DNA from: Parvibaculaceae bacterium PLY_AMNH_Bact1
GTDB lineage: Bacteria > Pseudomonadota > Alphaproteobacteria > Parvibaculales > Parvibaculaceae
Assembly: GCA_032881465.1 (NCBI GenBank)
Contig: CP126168.1
Location: 992,001 to 1,056,000 of the forward strand
Direction: 5' to 3'
Length of the DNA stretch: 64,000 bases
Notes under the pieces: model-generated
What the model was told of the DNA's origin: nothing
What the model saw: only the letters and a program-made list of their open reading frames with translations
Database searches by the model: none
Part shown: positions 8,264-16,492 of the stretch, in pieces
Layout: the number at the start of each line of letters is the position of its first letter
Numbering within the stretch: position 1 is the stretch's first letter
Translations under genes and position numbers: made by a program

Positions 8264-9487
8264 TTATTGAGCGCCGTGGGCGTGAAGCGTCCACAGTCTA
8301 GATTTTAGCATAAGCCATGCCAAAACCAACGTCATCCCAACAACTGAGAACCACATTGTGCTGTGGGGGCCGACAATATCTGCAAGGACACCCATGATAA
8401 GGGAGCCTAAAGGGGCGCCTCCGGCAAAACCAAGCTGGAATATTGACAAAGCGCGTCCGCGAAAGGCTTCATCGGCTTCCGACTGAACAATTGTTCTTCC
8501 CAGAACCATCACACATCCTGCGCCCAGGCCCCAAGCGAACGCGAGAAGGCAGAACATCCAGTAGGGTGGCTCGAATGTGTATCCGAAGACGACGAGCACA
8601 CCGAGAAACAATGAGATCATGACGCCTCGTCCGCGACGTGCAACATGTCCGAAACGAAGCAGAATGAGTGTCGAGATAATTGTTGCGCCCCAAAAGAAAA
8701 TATTCGCAACGCCAAGTTCGACTGCGTCATCCCCCGGATAGAAGTCACGAACAATCAAGGGGAAGAGCACCAGGATCGCGCCGACATAGAAGACACCAAC
8801 CGCGAACATGGCCGCGACCACCGGCGCAAGAACGTCCGATTTCAATACGTAATTGAGACCGTCCTTCATTGCTTGCAAACGCGAGGGATGAGTTGCGACA
8901 TCATTTGTTCTTCTTGGGAGCTGCCGTGCGGCTATGCCGCCCGCAAGAACAATAAGGGACTGTATGGCAAAGAGAATGGGAAAGCCGATTTTGCTCGCGA
9001 ATATGGCGAGACTCATGCCCGCGAGCTGGGTCGTTTGCTGGACAGCGAGTGCGAGAGTGACGGCTTTTTGCACGTTCGATCCAGCCACCCGCGTGAGTGT
9101 TGCATCACGCGCTGGCATCGCAAATGCAGTCGCCGTCCCCATGCATAGCCCATAGGCAATGAGAAGCTCAAAGCTTAAAAAATCCAAATTGAGTGCGGAA
9201 GCCAGCGCAAGCGGAGGGAGCGCAGCAAAGAGGTGGATGCGAAACAAAATCGTTCTCGGATCACCTCGATCAGCGGTTGCACCACCCAACAACATGAACA
9301 CAAGAGCAGGTGCGGAAAGTGAGACTTGTGCAATGCCAAGCCGCGTCCCGGTTTCATCCAGAACATTGGCGACAAGGATGGGAAACAGCACAAATTGCAA
9401 CCCGATACTGGAGAACCAGGCGCCTTGTCCCACCATGTACCAGCTCAATTGGTTGCGAGATTCTGTATCGTCTCCGCTTGCATTCAT
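8264..9487 (-). CDS. MFS transporter (third of three paralogues)
   Basis: A 407-residue transporter, first gene of the tandem set in transcription order. Landmarks: GLQFVLFPILV, LLGGATADRGDPRT, MPARDATLTRV and IFQLGFAGGAPLGSLIMGVL. The ATG at 9487 was preferred to a TTG at 9526. It is the most diverged of the three at the C-terminal GGGP motif (GGAP here). The three share orientation and close spacing, so local duplication followed by divergence is the simplest explanation. Substrate unknown. Confidence 0.84.
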   Translation of the reverse strand: MNASGDDTESRNQLSWYMVGQGAWFSSIGLQFVLFPILVANVLDETGTRLGIAQVSLSAPALVFMLLGGATADRGDPRTILFRIHLFAALPPLALASALNLDFLSFELLIAYGLCMGTATAFAMPARDATLTRVAGSNVQKAVTLALAVQQTTQLAGMSLAIFASKIGFPILFAIQSLIVLAGGIAARQLPRRTNDVATHPSRLQAMKDGLNYVLKSDVLAPVVAAMFAVGVFYVGAILVLFPLIVRDFYPGDDAVELGVANIFFWGATIISTLILLRFGHVARRGRGVMISLFLGVLVVFGYTFEPPYWMFCLLAFAWGLGAGCVMVLGRTIVQSEADEAFRGRALSIFQLGFAGGAPLGSLIMGVLADIVGPHSTMWFSVVGMTLVLAWLMLKSRLWTLHAHGAQ

Positions 9488-9630
9488 GTCCTTGTTTTCC
9501 CCCAAGCGTAGCTCATAGATCTGCAATGAGACCCTGTCCCCTCATTCCTCATTAAACCATGTGGCTGGGATGTGGAACTTTTGAATTGCAATCGAGGCAG
9601 CCGCCCCCGGGGTGCCGGAGAAGTTGCAGC

Positions 9631-10296
9631 TTAGTGGGTGGCTTTGACCATCGCGTCGTACCGATGCACGGCACTGGGCCTGTCTGAAGAGAGAGTGGCG
9701 ATCATCGCCTCCGCGACGGTCTTTGCGTCGATGCCACGGTATTTTCTTAAAGGCCCCTGTAATCCGAGGTTCAGAAGAGGGGTGAGGGTGATAGCTAGTT
9801 GCTCAGCGGGACGCGATTCAGCTCGCTCCCCCAGCAAGACCCCCGGCTGGAAAATATGGGTTGAGTCAAAACCAAGATCACGCACTGCCTTCTCAGTTTC
9901 GCCCTTTACTCGGGAATAAAAGATTGGAGAGCGCGGATCTGCGCCAACGGCTGAAACAAGCGCGAACTTCGAGGCCCCCGCCGCTAAGGCAGCGCGGGCA
10001 AAAGCTGTTTCATATTCATAATCGACTTTGCGGAATTCTTCTTTGCTGCCGGCCTTTTTGATGGTGGTACCGAGCGCACAATAGGCCTCATCAGCTTGAA
10101 TGCCTGATTGGCTGACTGCCACTTCCAATTGCTCAAAATCTGCCACCAGATTACTCAGCTTATCGTGTGTACGATCAAGCGGGCGGCGCGTAACAGCAAT
10201 TACCTTGTCATGGCCAGGAGAGGCAAGGAGAAGGTCTAGCAGATGACTGCCGATCAAGCCGGTGGCACCTGCAACTAAGGCGGTTGGTTTGGTCAT
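9631..10296 (-). CDS. NAD(P)-binding short-chain oxidoreductase, HTATIP2/YwnB-like
   Basis: A 221-residue atypical SDR. The N-terminal cofactor motif is VAGATGLIGSHLL, followed by AVTRRPLDRTHDKL. AYCALGTTIKKAGSKEEFRKVDYE and YSRVKGETEKAV (Y-x3-K active-site pair) are typical of the TIP30/HTATIP2-like group. These proteins bind NADPH but often lack a known substrate. The gene ends 48 bp before the MFS gene-free gap and shows no operon partner. Family assignment is good; function is not known. Confidence 0.82.
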   Translation of the reverse strand: MTKPTALVAGATGLIGSHLLDLLLASPGHDKVIAVTRRPLDRTHDKLSNLVADFEQLEVAVSQSGIQADEAYCALGTTIKKAGSKEEFRKVDYEYETAFARAALAAGASKFALVSAVGADPRSPIFYSRVKGETEKAVRDLGFDSTHIFQPGVLLGERAESRPAEQLAITLTPLLNLGLQGPLRKYRGIDAKTVAEAMIATLSSDRPSAVHRYDAMVKATH

Positions 10297-10344
10297 GAGA
10301 CAAAGCCTACTGGAAATGGGTATTGCGAGTCACCGGGGTCCATA

Positions 10345-11571
10345 TCATCGGGGAGTTGGCCCTGTATATCGCGCACGGGGACGGATCAGGCCCGGGCGCA
10401 TCTGTTGCTCAATTGCGTGAGCGATCAGACCAGCTGTGCGACCAAGCGCAAAGAGACAAAGCGCTGAGCCCCGCGGGAGGTCGTAGGTTACGCAAAGAGC
10501 CGCCAGTGCCAGGTCAATATTGGGTTTGATGCCCGCAGCACTCTTCATGGTTTCGATGACCTGGCTCATTTGCGCAAACATCTTGGTGTCCCCACGGTGC
10601 TCTGCCATAAGGCGCATCAAGACTTTTGCCCGTGGGTCTCCATTTGGATAGAGCCAGTGCGAAAAGCCCGGCATTGGCTCCTGGTCCCTCAAACGCTGTC
10701 GGACACTTTCTGCCAGATTGTCGCTTTCGGCCAGGTCATGCAACAGGTTTTCTGTGCGCCGCGAAATACCGCCATGTTTGGAGCCTTGAAGGGCGGCCAT
10801 GCCCGCCATCACGGCGCCATAGAGCGTGGTCCCTGCAGCAGCAGTGGTGCGTGCGGTAAATGCCGACGCGTTTAATTCATGATCCGCACACAGAACAAGA
10901 GCGGCCCGAATGGCGTCCGCTGTCGCCGCATCCGTGCCCCACGCCTGTTGCAACTGTTGGTGGACGGGATCTGCAGAGGGCGCCTGACCGGCAATGGTAG
11001 CGGCGACAAGGCGGATGATTTTGACGCCGGTCGCAGCCAAGCCCTCTGGCGTAATATTGAAAAGGGTCGTGTCGAGTGTTGCTGCAATCGGGAGTGCAGT
11101 GAGCGCGCGATCTACTGGGGGCAGCGCGCCTGGAATGTCTGGTAGGGCAGGCGGCAGAACATCGTCCTGAAAGGGGTCGTTGGCGCAATCCCAGAGCAGG
11201 GTGGCGATGCTCTCTAGGGAACTGTGCATTGCAAGCTGAGCGACGTCCGATCCTCGATAATAGAGCTGTCCATCGGCGATCAGTGTGATGGCGGAGTCCA
11301 ATAGCGGAGGCCCAAAGTTCAACGTGTACCCGGCTGCGTCGGGGGACTCCTTCGTCTCCCCTAGCTTGGAGGCGCGCCGGTCCTTGAGCCCCCGCACATC
11401 TTCAGCTCGGTAGCGACGGGCGCGGGAGTTTGGCACGGGTTCTGAGCGAATAAGGTCCCGGCTCACATAGGCGTAGAGCGTCGGCAGACTCACCCCCAAT
11501 TCAGCCGCAGCTTCCTTGGCGTTCAGGTAAAGAGCCTCGTCCTCAGATGGTGTATTTACCAAATTATTCAT
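10345..11571 (-). CDS. Citrate synthase family protein with N-terminal MerR-like HTH
   Basis: A 408-residue fusion. Residues about 15-60 form a winged-HTH of MerR/excisionase type (AKEAAAELGVSLPTLYAYVS, then RARRYRAEDV). The rest is a citrate synthase fold with the three catalytic positions present as KHGG, GFSHWLYPNGDPRAK and KPNIDLALAAL (His, His, Asp). The second His motif departs from the usual GFGHR. Such fusions are usually annotated as citrate synthases, but the DNA-binding domain and the divergent citrate synthase next door suggest a regulator that senses a citrate-synthase ligand. That role is inference. A perfect palindrome lies 4-20 bp upstream of its start. Confidence 0.85.
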   Translation of the reverse strand: MNNLVNTPSEDEALYLNAKEAAAELGVSLPTLYAYVSRDLIRSEPVPNSRARRYRAEDVRGLKDRRASKLGETKESPDAAGYTLNFGPPLLDSAITLIADGQLYYRGSDVAQLAMHSSLESIATLLWDCANDPFQDDVLPPALPDIPGALPPVDRALTALPIAATLDTTLFNITPEGLAATGVKIIRLVAATIAGQAPSADPVHQQLQQAWGTDAATADAIRAALVLCADHELNASAFTARTTAAAGTTLYGAVMAGMAALQGSKHGGISRRTENLLHDLAESDNLAESVRQRLRDQEPMPGFSHWLYPNGDPRAKVLMRLMAEHRGDTKMFAQMSQVIETMKSAAGIKPNIDLALAALCVTYDLPRGSALCLFALGRTAGLIAHAIEQQMRPGLIRPRARYTGPTPR

Positions 11572-11574
11572 ATA

Positions 11575-11591
11575 TTGATTAGCTTAATCAA
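11575..11591. promoter_or_regulatory. Perfect palindrome between the two citrate synthase genes
   Basis: TTGATTA and TAATCAA (7-bp arms) flank a GCT spacer. It lies directly upstream of the HTH-citrate synthase start (11571) and 124 bp before the start of the divergent citrate synthase. It is a good candidate operator for the HTH protein, giving autoregulation and control of its neighbour; the link to that protein is inference. Confidence 0.5.
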
Positions 11592-11715
11592 GATTGACCA
11601 TCTTGGCAAGCGCAATCATGTTGCACTGCAGAAAGAAGAGGCGGCAGGTTTGGCCAACCGAGCAGGAAATGCTCTCAAGCTGGAAGCTTCCTCAAGCCGA
11701 GAGAAGGAGATGCAC

Positions 11716-12834
11716 ATGAGCAAGAACGAAGAGACCAAAGCGTCAAAAGCCGCAGCGGGTGGCCTTGAGGGAGTTGTTGCTGCAGAGACTGCCTTGAGCC
11801 GCGTCGACGGCGCCGCGGGTCGCTTAATCATTGCCGGGCGCGATTTGCCGGATCTGGCCGAGACACTCAGTTTCGAAGGTGTCACGGCCGCTCTCTGGTC
11901 AACGGCGGGTTCACCCTGCAGCGCGGAAGAGGCCCGCAAAGCTCTGGGACAGGCCCGTGCGGAGGCGTTCGAGTTCGTACCTGCACTTCTTGAAGCAGGA
12001 CAGAGCCTCACAATTACGGAAGCGCTTCGAGTCGGATTGAGCCTGTTGCCAGATACCCATGCAACCGCGGCTCATGTGCGGTTGGTGGCTTCCATGCCCG
12101 TTTTCGTGGCAGCTCTGGCCCGAGCAGCCGACAGCAAGGGGCCCGTTGCGCCAGATGCGACGCGGCCCCACGCAGAGGATTATCTGCGCATGGTGCATGG
12201 CGAAATGCCAACACCAGACGCAGTTGATGCCATGGACAAATACCTGGTGACAGTGAGTGACCATGGCATGAACGCGTCAACATTTACCGCAAGGGTTGTC
12301 GCATCGACGGCAGCTGAGCAAGTTTCGTCGGTCTTAGCAGCACTTTGTGCCCTCAAAGGCCCGCTCCATGGGGGGGCTCCCGGTCCCGTTCTGGATATGC
12401 TGGATGATATTGGTGCTACCCAAAACATCGAGCCCTGGTTGCGGGAAGCGGTGATGGCAGGAGACCGGCTGATGGGATTTGGTCACAGGATCTACCGTGT
12501 ACGCGACCCGCGTGCAGATGTGCTCGGGGCGGCAATCCAAAGCCTTAAAGGGGTAGAAGAGCGCACAGCCTTTGCAAGGCAGGTTGAAACGACGGCAAAG
12601 GCTGTCCTGAAAGAACTGAAACCCCACCGGCCCCTCGACACCAATGTCGAGTTCTATACAGCACTGTTGCTGGAAGCGTTGGCAATCCCACGCGCGGCAT
12701 TTACACCGACCTTCGCCGTTGGTCGCGTGGCAGGCTGGACGGCCCACGTCATGGAGCAGGAAGCCACAGGCCGCCTGATCCGGCCTTCAGCGCGCTATGT
12801 GGGCAAGCTGCCAGACGATCTGGAAGTCGCGTAA
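11716..12834 (+). CDS. Citrate synthase / 2-methylcitrate synthase-like protein
   Basis: A 372-residue citrate synthase paralogue. Catalytic positions: PLHGGAPGP (first His), MGFGHRIYRVRDPRAD (second His) and TNVEFYTALLL, where the usual Asp of NVDFY is Glu. The Asp-to-Glu change is seen in a subgroup of citrate/methylcitrate synthase paralogues and may alter acyl-CoA preference. The start at 11716 has AAGGAG at the right distance; the track of upstream in-frame codons has no good site. It diverges from the HTH-fused paralogue and probably shares control with it. It is unlikely to be the sole housekeeping gltA because the length and motifs fit the short paralogue type. Confidence 0.82.
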   Translation: MSKNEETKASKAAAGGLEGVVAAETALSRVDGAAGRLIIAGRDLPDLAETLSFEGVTAALWSTAGSPCSAEEARKALGQARAEAFEFVPALLEAGQSLTITEALRVGLSLLPDTHATAAHVRLVASMPVFVAALARAADSKGPVAPDATRPHAEDYLRMVHGEMPTPDAVDAMDKYLVTVSDHGMNASTFTARVVASTAAEQVSSVLAALCALKGPLHGGAPGPVLDMLDDIGATQNIEPWLREAVMAGDRLMGFGHRIYRVRDPRADVLGAAIQSLKGVEERTAFARQVETTAKAVLKELKPHRPLDTNVEFYTALLLEALAIPRAAFTPTFAVGRVAGWTAHVMEQEATGRLIRPSARYVGKLPDDLEVA

Positions 12835-12859
12835 TAGCGGTCTGGCGATGTCGTGCCCA

Positions 12860-13318
12860 CTAGCAGGGGTCGATTGAATCAAACGCTCTTTGGATGAGCC
12901 GGATGGCTGGCTCATCCAACAATTCCGGATGCCATTCGCCATAGCGCACTATCTGCCGTTCCAGCTGTTCGTAGGTTGCAGCACGCGGGACAAGGGCGCA
13001 TTGAAAGCGATCAGCCTCGTCATTCGGGTGAACTTTTCTGGTGCCCTCATTCACCTGCATTGCATGCAGGCTGGCAAAGAACCCGCTGACATATTGACGA
13101 CAGTAACGGGCTTTGCCGGTGATGCGTTCCCCAGGGCGTTCAAGTTCCTGATCAATCGCCTGTTGGCAGAAGGTTTGAAGGTCGCGGCCTGTTTCAACCC
13201 GCGTGCGTGCCTCTGCAGACCCAAAAACCGTTGCGATAACGACAGGTATTGCGGCGACCAGCCACAACCGAAAGAACCTGCCGGAGAGACCCGGGATTAT
13301 TCCTCGAAATCTGTCCAT
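12860..13318 (-). CDS. Exported Rap1a/Tai-like hypothetical protein
   Basis: A 152-residue protein with an N-terminal membrane/signal segment (FFRLWLVAAIPVVIATVFG, cleavage near SAEA). The mature part has the CRQYVSGFFASL and C-A-L-V-P pattern seen in the Rap1a/Tai family of small periplasmic proteins, plus a Cys at the very C-terminus (DPC). Its start overlaps the end of the upstream 74-residue gene by 22 bp, so the two are translationally coupled. Some family members are immunity proteins against type VI effectors, but no effector gene is near, so I do not assign that role. Confidence 0.6.
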   Translation of the reverse strand: MDRFRGIIPGLSGRFFRLWLVAAIPVVIATVFGSAEARTRVETGRDLQTFCQQAIDQELERPGERITGKARYCRQYVSGFFASLHAMQVNEGTRKVHPNDEADRFQCALVPRAATYEQLERQIVRYGEWHPELLDEPAIRLIQRAFDSIDPC

Positions 13319-13521
13319 CGCTCCCAGAGGCCTTCGGCACACTCGCGGGATGTCATTTGGCTCGTGACCAAACGCATCGGTCTTTCTGCAATGCTTCCCA
13401 ACGTATCTTCAGCCATCTCTTGGGCAAGCGCACGACAGGGATCAAGGGTGCTGTAAGTCCCATAGAACACGCCGCCAACGGCGATCGCCAGCAAAGCCAG
13501 ACCACTGATTATTGTTCGCAT
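13297..13521 (-). CDS. Small membrane-anchored hypothetical protein, 74 aa
   Basis: One N-terminal hydrophobic segment (residues 3-22, TIISGLALLAIAVGGVFYGT) acts as signal anchor. The rest is polar with Cys residues at LDPCRAL and SRECAEGL, a pattern recalling the Cys pairs of its neighbour. The DPC motif near residue 29 also occurs at the C-terminus of the overlapping downstream protein. Function unknown; it probably acts in the periplasm with the 12860-13318 product. Confidence 0.6.
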   Translation of the reverse strand: MRTIISGLALLAIAVGGVFYGTYSTLDPCRALAQEMAEDTLGSIAERPMRLVTSQMTSRECAEGLWERWTDFEE

Positions 13522-13602
13522 TTTCTTCCCCCAAAAGAAGTGCCGCGCTGAGAATGTCCGCCTGCAATGCGCGGGCGTTCTCGATCCTCACCGTTTCAAG
13601 CT

Positions 13603-13926
13603 CTAATAGTCGATGCCGGTCGTTGCATTGTCCTCATTAAGAATCGATCGGTCTCGAAACCGCGATTGACCGCCACATGATCCATACCCGTCTCCCCAAC
13701 CGGTACGGTAGGCGCCCTCATTCTCATAAAGTGCTTTGTTGCGGTGAAACGTCTCATCAAAACCCGACACTTGAGTGTGGGCCGACTGACATCCATCCGC
13801 ATGTCCGGCCTTGTAGAGTGGGTCCTGCAAAAGCTGTCGGTCCCGCTCAAAAGCACAAGCCGCCAAACTTAGGGCGGCACCCAGTATCACAATAACAGAC
13901 AACGGATTTACACGACGCACGATCAT
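13603..13926 (-). CDS. Putative lipoprotein, 107 aa
   Basis: The N-terminus has a lipoprotein signal: positive residues, a hydrophobic stretch and the lipobox LAAC at about residues 21-24. The mature protein is Gly-rich with KAGHADGCQSAH and YRTGWGDGYGSCG, which look like two copies of a G-x-x-D-G-C motif. No catalytic motif is seen. It is on the same strand upstream of the 74-residue gene but 81 bp away. Confidence 0.65.
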   Translation of the reverse strand: MIVRRVNPLSVIVILGAALSLAACAFERDRQLLQDPLYKAGHADGCQSAHTQVSGFDETFHRNKALYENEGAYRTGWGDGYGSCGGQSRFRDRSILNEDNATTGIDY

Positions 13927-14126
13927 AACAAGTCTCTTTCACTTAGGCAGGTAACCATATGCCACCCGGTTCGCGATTTTTCCGCGAAAAACAGACGATA
14001 TCGGACTTTGGTGATCGACGCCAATCCGCAGATGGGGCCGAATGTGAAGGGTGATATTCACACCATTTTAAGCCTCAAATGATTGCATGAGGACCGAGTT
14101 TAGCTGTCAATCCGGGGATTCTCACC

Positions 14127-15224
14127 GTGTCTGCAACGCCGAAACCAAGTGATGCCCTTGGCGCAGCTGCCGCGTCCTTAATGGGCGCGGAGGCTCAAGG
14201 GCATGATCAGTTGATCCGGCGTCTTGCCGATTTCCTGCTCGCCGGCGGGAGCCAGATGGCGCCAAACGAGTTGGCTTTGGCGGAAACAGCTCTGATTGAC
14301 TTGCTGCCATTTGCAGATGTTGAGTTTAAACGCAGACTTGCTGAACGGGTGTCACCCCTTGAAAGCGCGCCCAACGCGCTTCTGTCTGCGTTGCTCGCCG
14401 AGCCGTTTGAAGTATGTGAACCGATACTGGCAGAGGGATTGTGCCTGACAAATTGCGACCTTGTTCGGGTGGCGGAAGAAGCCGACATAGAACACAGACT
14501 CTGCATCGCCCGTCGACTTGAACTGTCGAGGGTTGTGTGCGACGCGCTGGTGACCCGGGGCGAACCGGAAGTGCTTTCCTGTCTCATTGCAAACAAAGGC
14601 GCTATGCTGTCAATACGCACCCTTGAAGCGATGGTCCGGCGTTCTTCTGCCAAGCCCGAACTCATAAGACCGCTCTTGCAGCGTTATGAGCTTACGCCCA
14701 TGCTTGCTCATCTGATGTTCTTCTGGTCCGACGGCGAAGAGCGTGCACTGATCTTGAAGCGTTTCCCCGTTGACCGTCGCAGCATCGTCGAGGCACTCGC
14801 GGATGCGGTTGATATTGCAGACCTGCTGCAATCAAGCGACCCGGCGTTGCACGAAACCTATCGTTTGTTGCGCCGTGCTGAACGCATATCGGAAGGCGCA
14901 CAGCTTCGCCTGATTGCGGGCGTTGCCGAAGAAGCAGCGCAAGGCGCGCTGGCAACGTCGGCAGGCATATCATCGACCACGGCAGCCTGGATCATCGGAG
15001 ATCCCGGTGGAGAACCGCTGGCTATTGCAGGCAAGGCGATGGGACTGTCACGGGAGGCATTTCAGCAGGTGGCAATGGCGCTCAGCACTGCGCGTCCTGG
15101 CGGTGCTCTGAGCGAGAACGAGATGGAACGAACCATCGCGCTGTTTGATAGCGTCACCATGGATCGGGCCGATTCCATTCTGCATTTCTGGGATCGGATT
15201 ATTGCGTCTGAGACATTTGCCTGA
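14127..15224 (+). CDS. DUF2336 domain protein (first of two)
   Basis: A 365-residue, almost wholly helical cytoplasmic protein of the DUF2336 family, which is frequent in Alphaproteobacteria and without a settled function. Helical repeats with conserved short motifs run from about residue 30 to 330 (for example FKRRLAERVS, LSCLIANKGA, IIGDPGGEPLAIAGKAMGL). The start is a GTG; no strong ribosome site is visible, so the exact start is uncertain. A second member lies at 34120-35214; its C-terminus matches this one at DPSGEGLAIACKATRL. Convergent with the antitoxin gene, 3 bp apart. Confidence 0.82.
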   Translation: MSATPKPSDALGAAAASLMGAEAQGHDQLIRRLADFLLAGGSQMAPNELALAETALIDLLPFADVEFKRRLAERVSPLESAPNALLSALLAEPFEVCEPILAEGLCLTNCDLVRVAEEADIEHRLCIARRLELSRVVCDALVTRGEPEVLSCLIANKGAMLSIRTLEAMVRRSSAKPELIRPLLQRYELTPMLAHLMFFWSDGEERALILKRFPVDRRSIVEALADAVDIADLLQSSDPALHETYRLLRRAERISEGAQLRLIAGVAEEAAQGALATSAGISSTTAAWIIGDPGGEPLAIAGKAMGLSREAFQQVAMALSTARPGGALSENEMERTIALFDSVTMDRADSILHFWDRIIASETFA

Positions 15225-15227
15225 GAT

Positions 15228-15983
15228 TTAGGAAGTGCCGCTGGCTGGGTTCATAGGTGCTCGAAAAGCACTCAGCGTGACAACTTTTTCCAGATCAGCC
15301 CGGGTTGAACGGGCCGTCTCGATAATGTCGCCTTCAGCGCGGTCGATCAGGTCGAGAATTTCCTCCACCCCTTCCAGCACTTGCGGCAGCCAGTCAGACT
15401 GTTCCCCATTCTCAGCGAGCATCTGCTCGGCGTCTATTGCGAGTGTGGCAGCTGCCTGTCGCACAGCACCGGTGCTAAAGTCACCGGGCCCAACAATCAG
15501 TCCCTCAATGAAGCGAATCTGCGCACGGATATCATTGATCCGCGCCGCCTGTTCGCGGCTCACACGCTCTTCGTCATCAGCAATGGGGGCAAGGTCATCA
15601 AGTGGTAGCCCGAGACAATGGCCAATCGCTGTCATCGTTCGGAACGTACCATCTTTCTTGCCGGTCTCGATTTCAGAAAGGTAAGCAGGGCTAATACCTG
15701 CGGCCCGCGCAAGCTCAACGCCTTTGAGGCCGCGATGTTCCCGCCAAACCCGAACGGGGTTTTCCCCGTCGGCAATCCGGTGGACCACTTCAGCAGGAAT
15801 AAGGTCTGCGCGGTCACCCAGAAGCGCTTCGTTGGCTGCTTTGATATCGACAATATCCTCTGCCGCACGTTTTAGCCGATCAAATTCTGCAACAGGGACC
15901 AGCGCATAAAGAGCCTCTCCGCCCGGCCCGTATACAAGCTGCGGCTCGCTAGACCGGCTGTCCTGCTTCAATGAAGAACTCAT
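15228..15983 (-). CDS. XRE-family antitoxin with long C-terminal extension
   Basis: A 251-residue protein. Residues about 20-80 (YALVPVAEFDRLKRAAED and IPAEVVHRI) resemble the N-terminal part of YefM/XRE-type antitoxins, and residues about 84-140 are an XRE HTH (GLKGVELARAAGISPAYLSE, then ETGKKDGTFRTMTAIGHCLG). About 110 further residues, acidic and helical, follow the HTH; most partners of this kind end soon after the HTH. Its ATG overlaps the toxin stop (ATGA), giving a toxin-first operon. It should neutralise the toxin and repress the operon; both are inference from the family and arrangement. Confidence 0.78.
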   Translation of the reverse strand: MSSSLKQDSRSSEPQLVYGPGGEALYALVPVAEFDRLKRAAEDIVDIKAANEALLGDRADLIPAEVVHRIADGENPVRVWREHRGLKGVELARAAGISPAYLSEIETGKKDGTFRTMTAIGHCLGLPLDDLAPIADDEERVSREQAARINDIRAQIRFIEGLIVGPGDFSTGAVRQAAATLAIDAEQMLAENGEQSDWLPQVLEGVEEILDLIDRAEGDIIETARSTRADLEKVVTLSAFRAPMNPASGTS

Positions 15984-16273
15984 GGGGGAGTGTCCTTTGC
16001 TTGGGGAAGAAAGCCGGCATCGGTGATGGCAAGCACAGTGAGCGCACTACCATTGCGTTCAAAAACAAAACGCAAGCCATCTTCAAGGCGCCGGGTTCGT
16101 CGTGATCCGGTCAGCACCTCGTCATTACTGTCGTCACTTCGCATGGACATGAGAGCGTTCTTGAGCTGTGACCGGTGATGCTTGGTCAGGCGCGACATTT
16201 GATGGAAAGCGCTGCGGCTATAGGCAATGCCGTGGGCATTTTCTGCGCCGCCAAAATAGGCCACATTTTCCAT
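15980..16273 (-). CDS. RelE/HigB-like toxin
   Basis: A 97-residue basic protein. The C-terminal half, RRLEDGLRFVFERNGSALTVLAITDAGF, has the strand pattern of the RelE/ParE fold, and the first half holds the KHHRSQLKNALMSM helix. An ATG at 16273 was chosen; an in-frame TTG at 16327 would add 18 residues. It lies just upstream of, and overlaps by 4 bp, the XRE antitoxin gene. Toxins of this fold usually cleave mRNA on the ribosome or poison gyrase; which applies here cannot be told. Confidence 0.72.
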   Translation of the reverse strand: MENVAYFGGAENAHGIAYSRSAFHQMSRLTKHHRSQLKNALMSMRSDDSNDEVLTGSRRTRRLEDGLRFVFERNGSALTVLAITDAGFLPQAKDTPP

Positions 16274-16492
16274 AGTCAAAACGTCCCTGGGTTCGCCTTG
16301 TTGGTGTTTCACACACAATCTCAGCAATCCTCGTCACCTGTCAGACAAAATACGCCGATTCGCTCGCGCACGGCGAATTCTTAACCCAGAGTTCTTTTCG
16401 CTGCACTTGGTTTGGGTCATCATGCCTCCAAGAAAAACAGGAGGCGTCTGTGCCCCGCACCAAGCGGCGCGCGACAAATGGAGAGGAAGATC

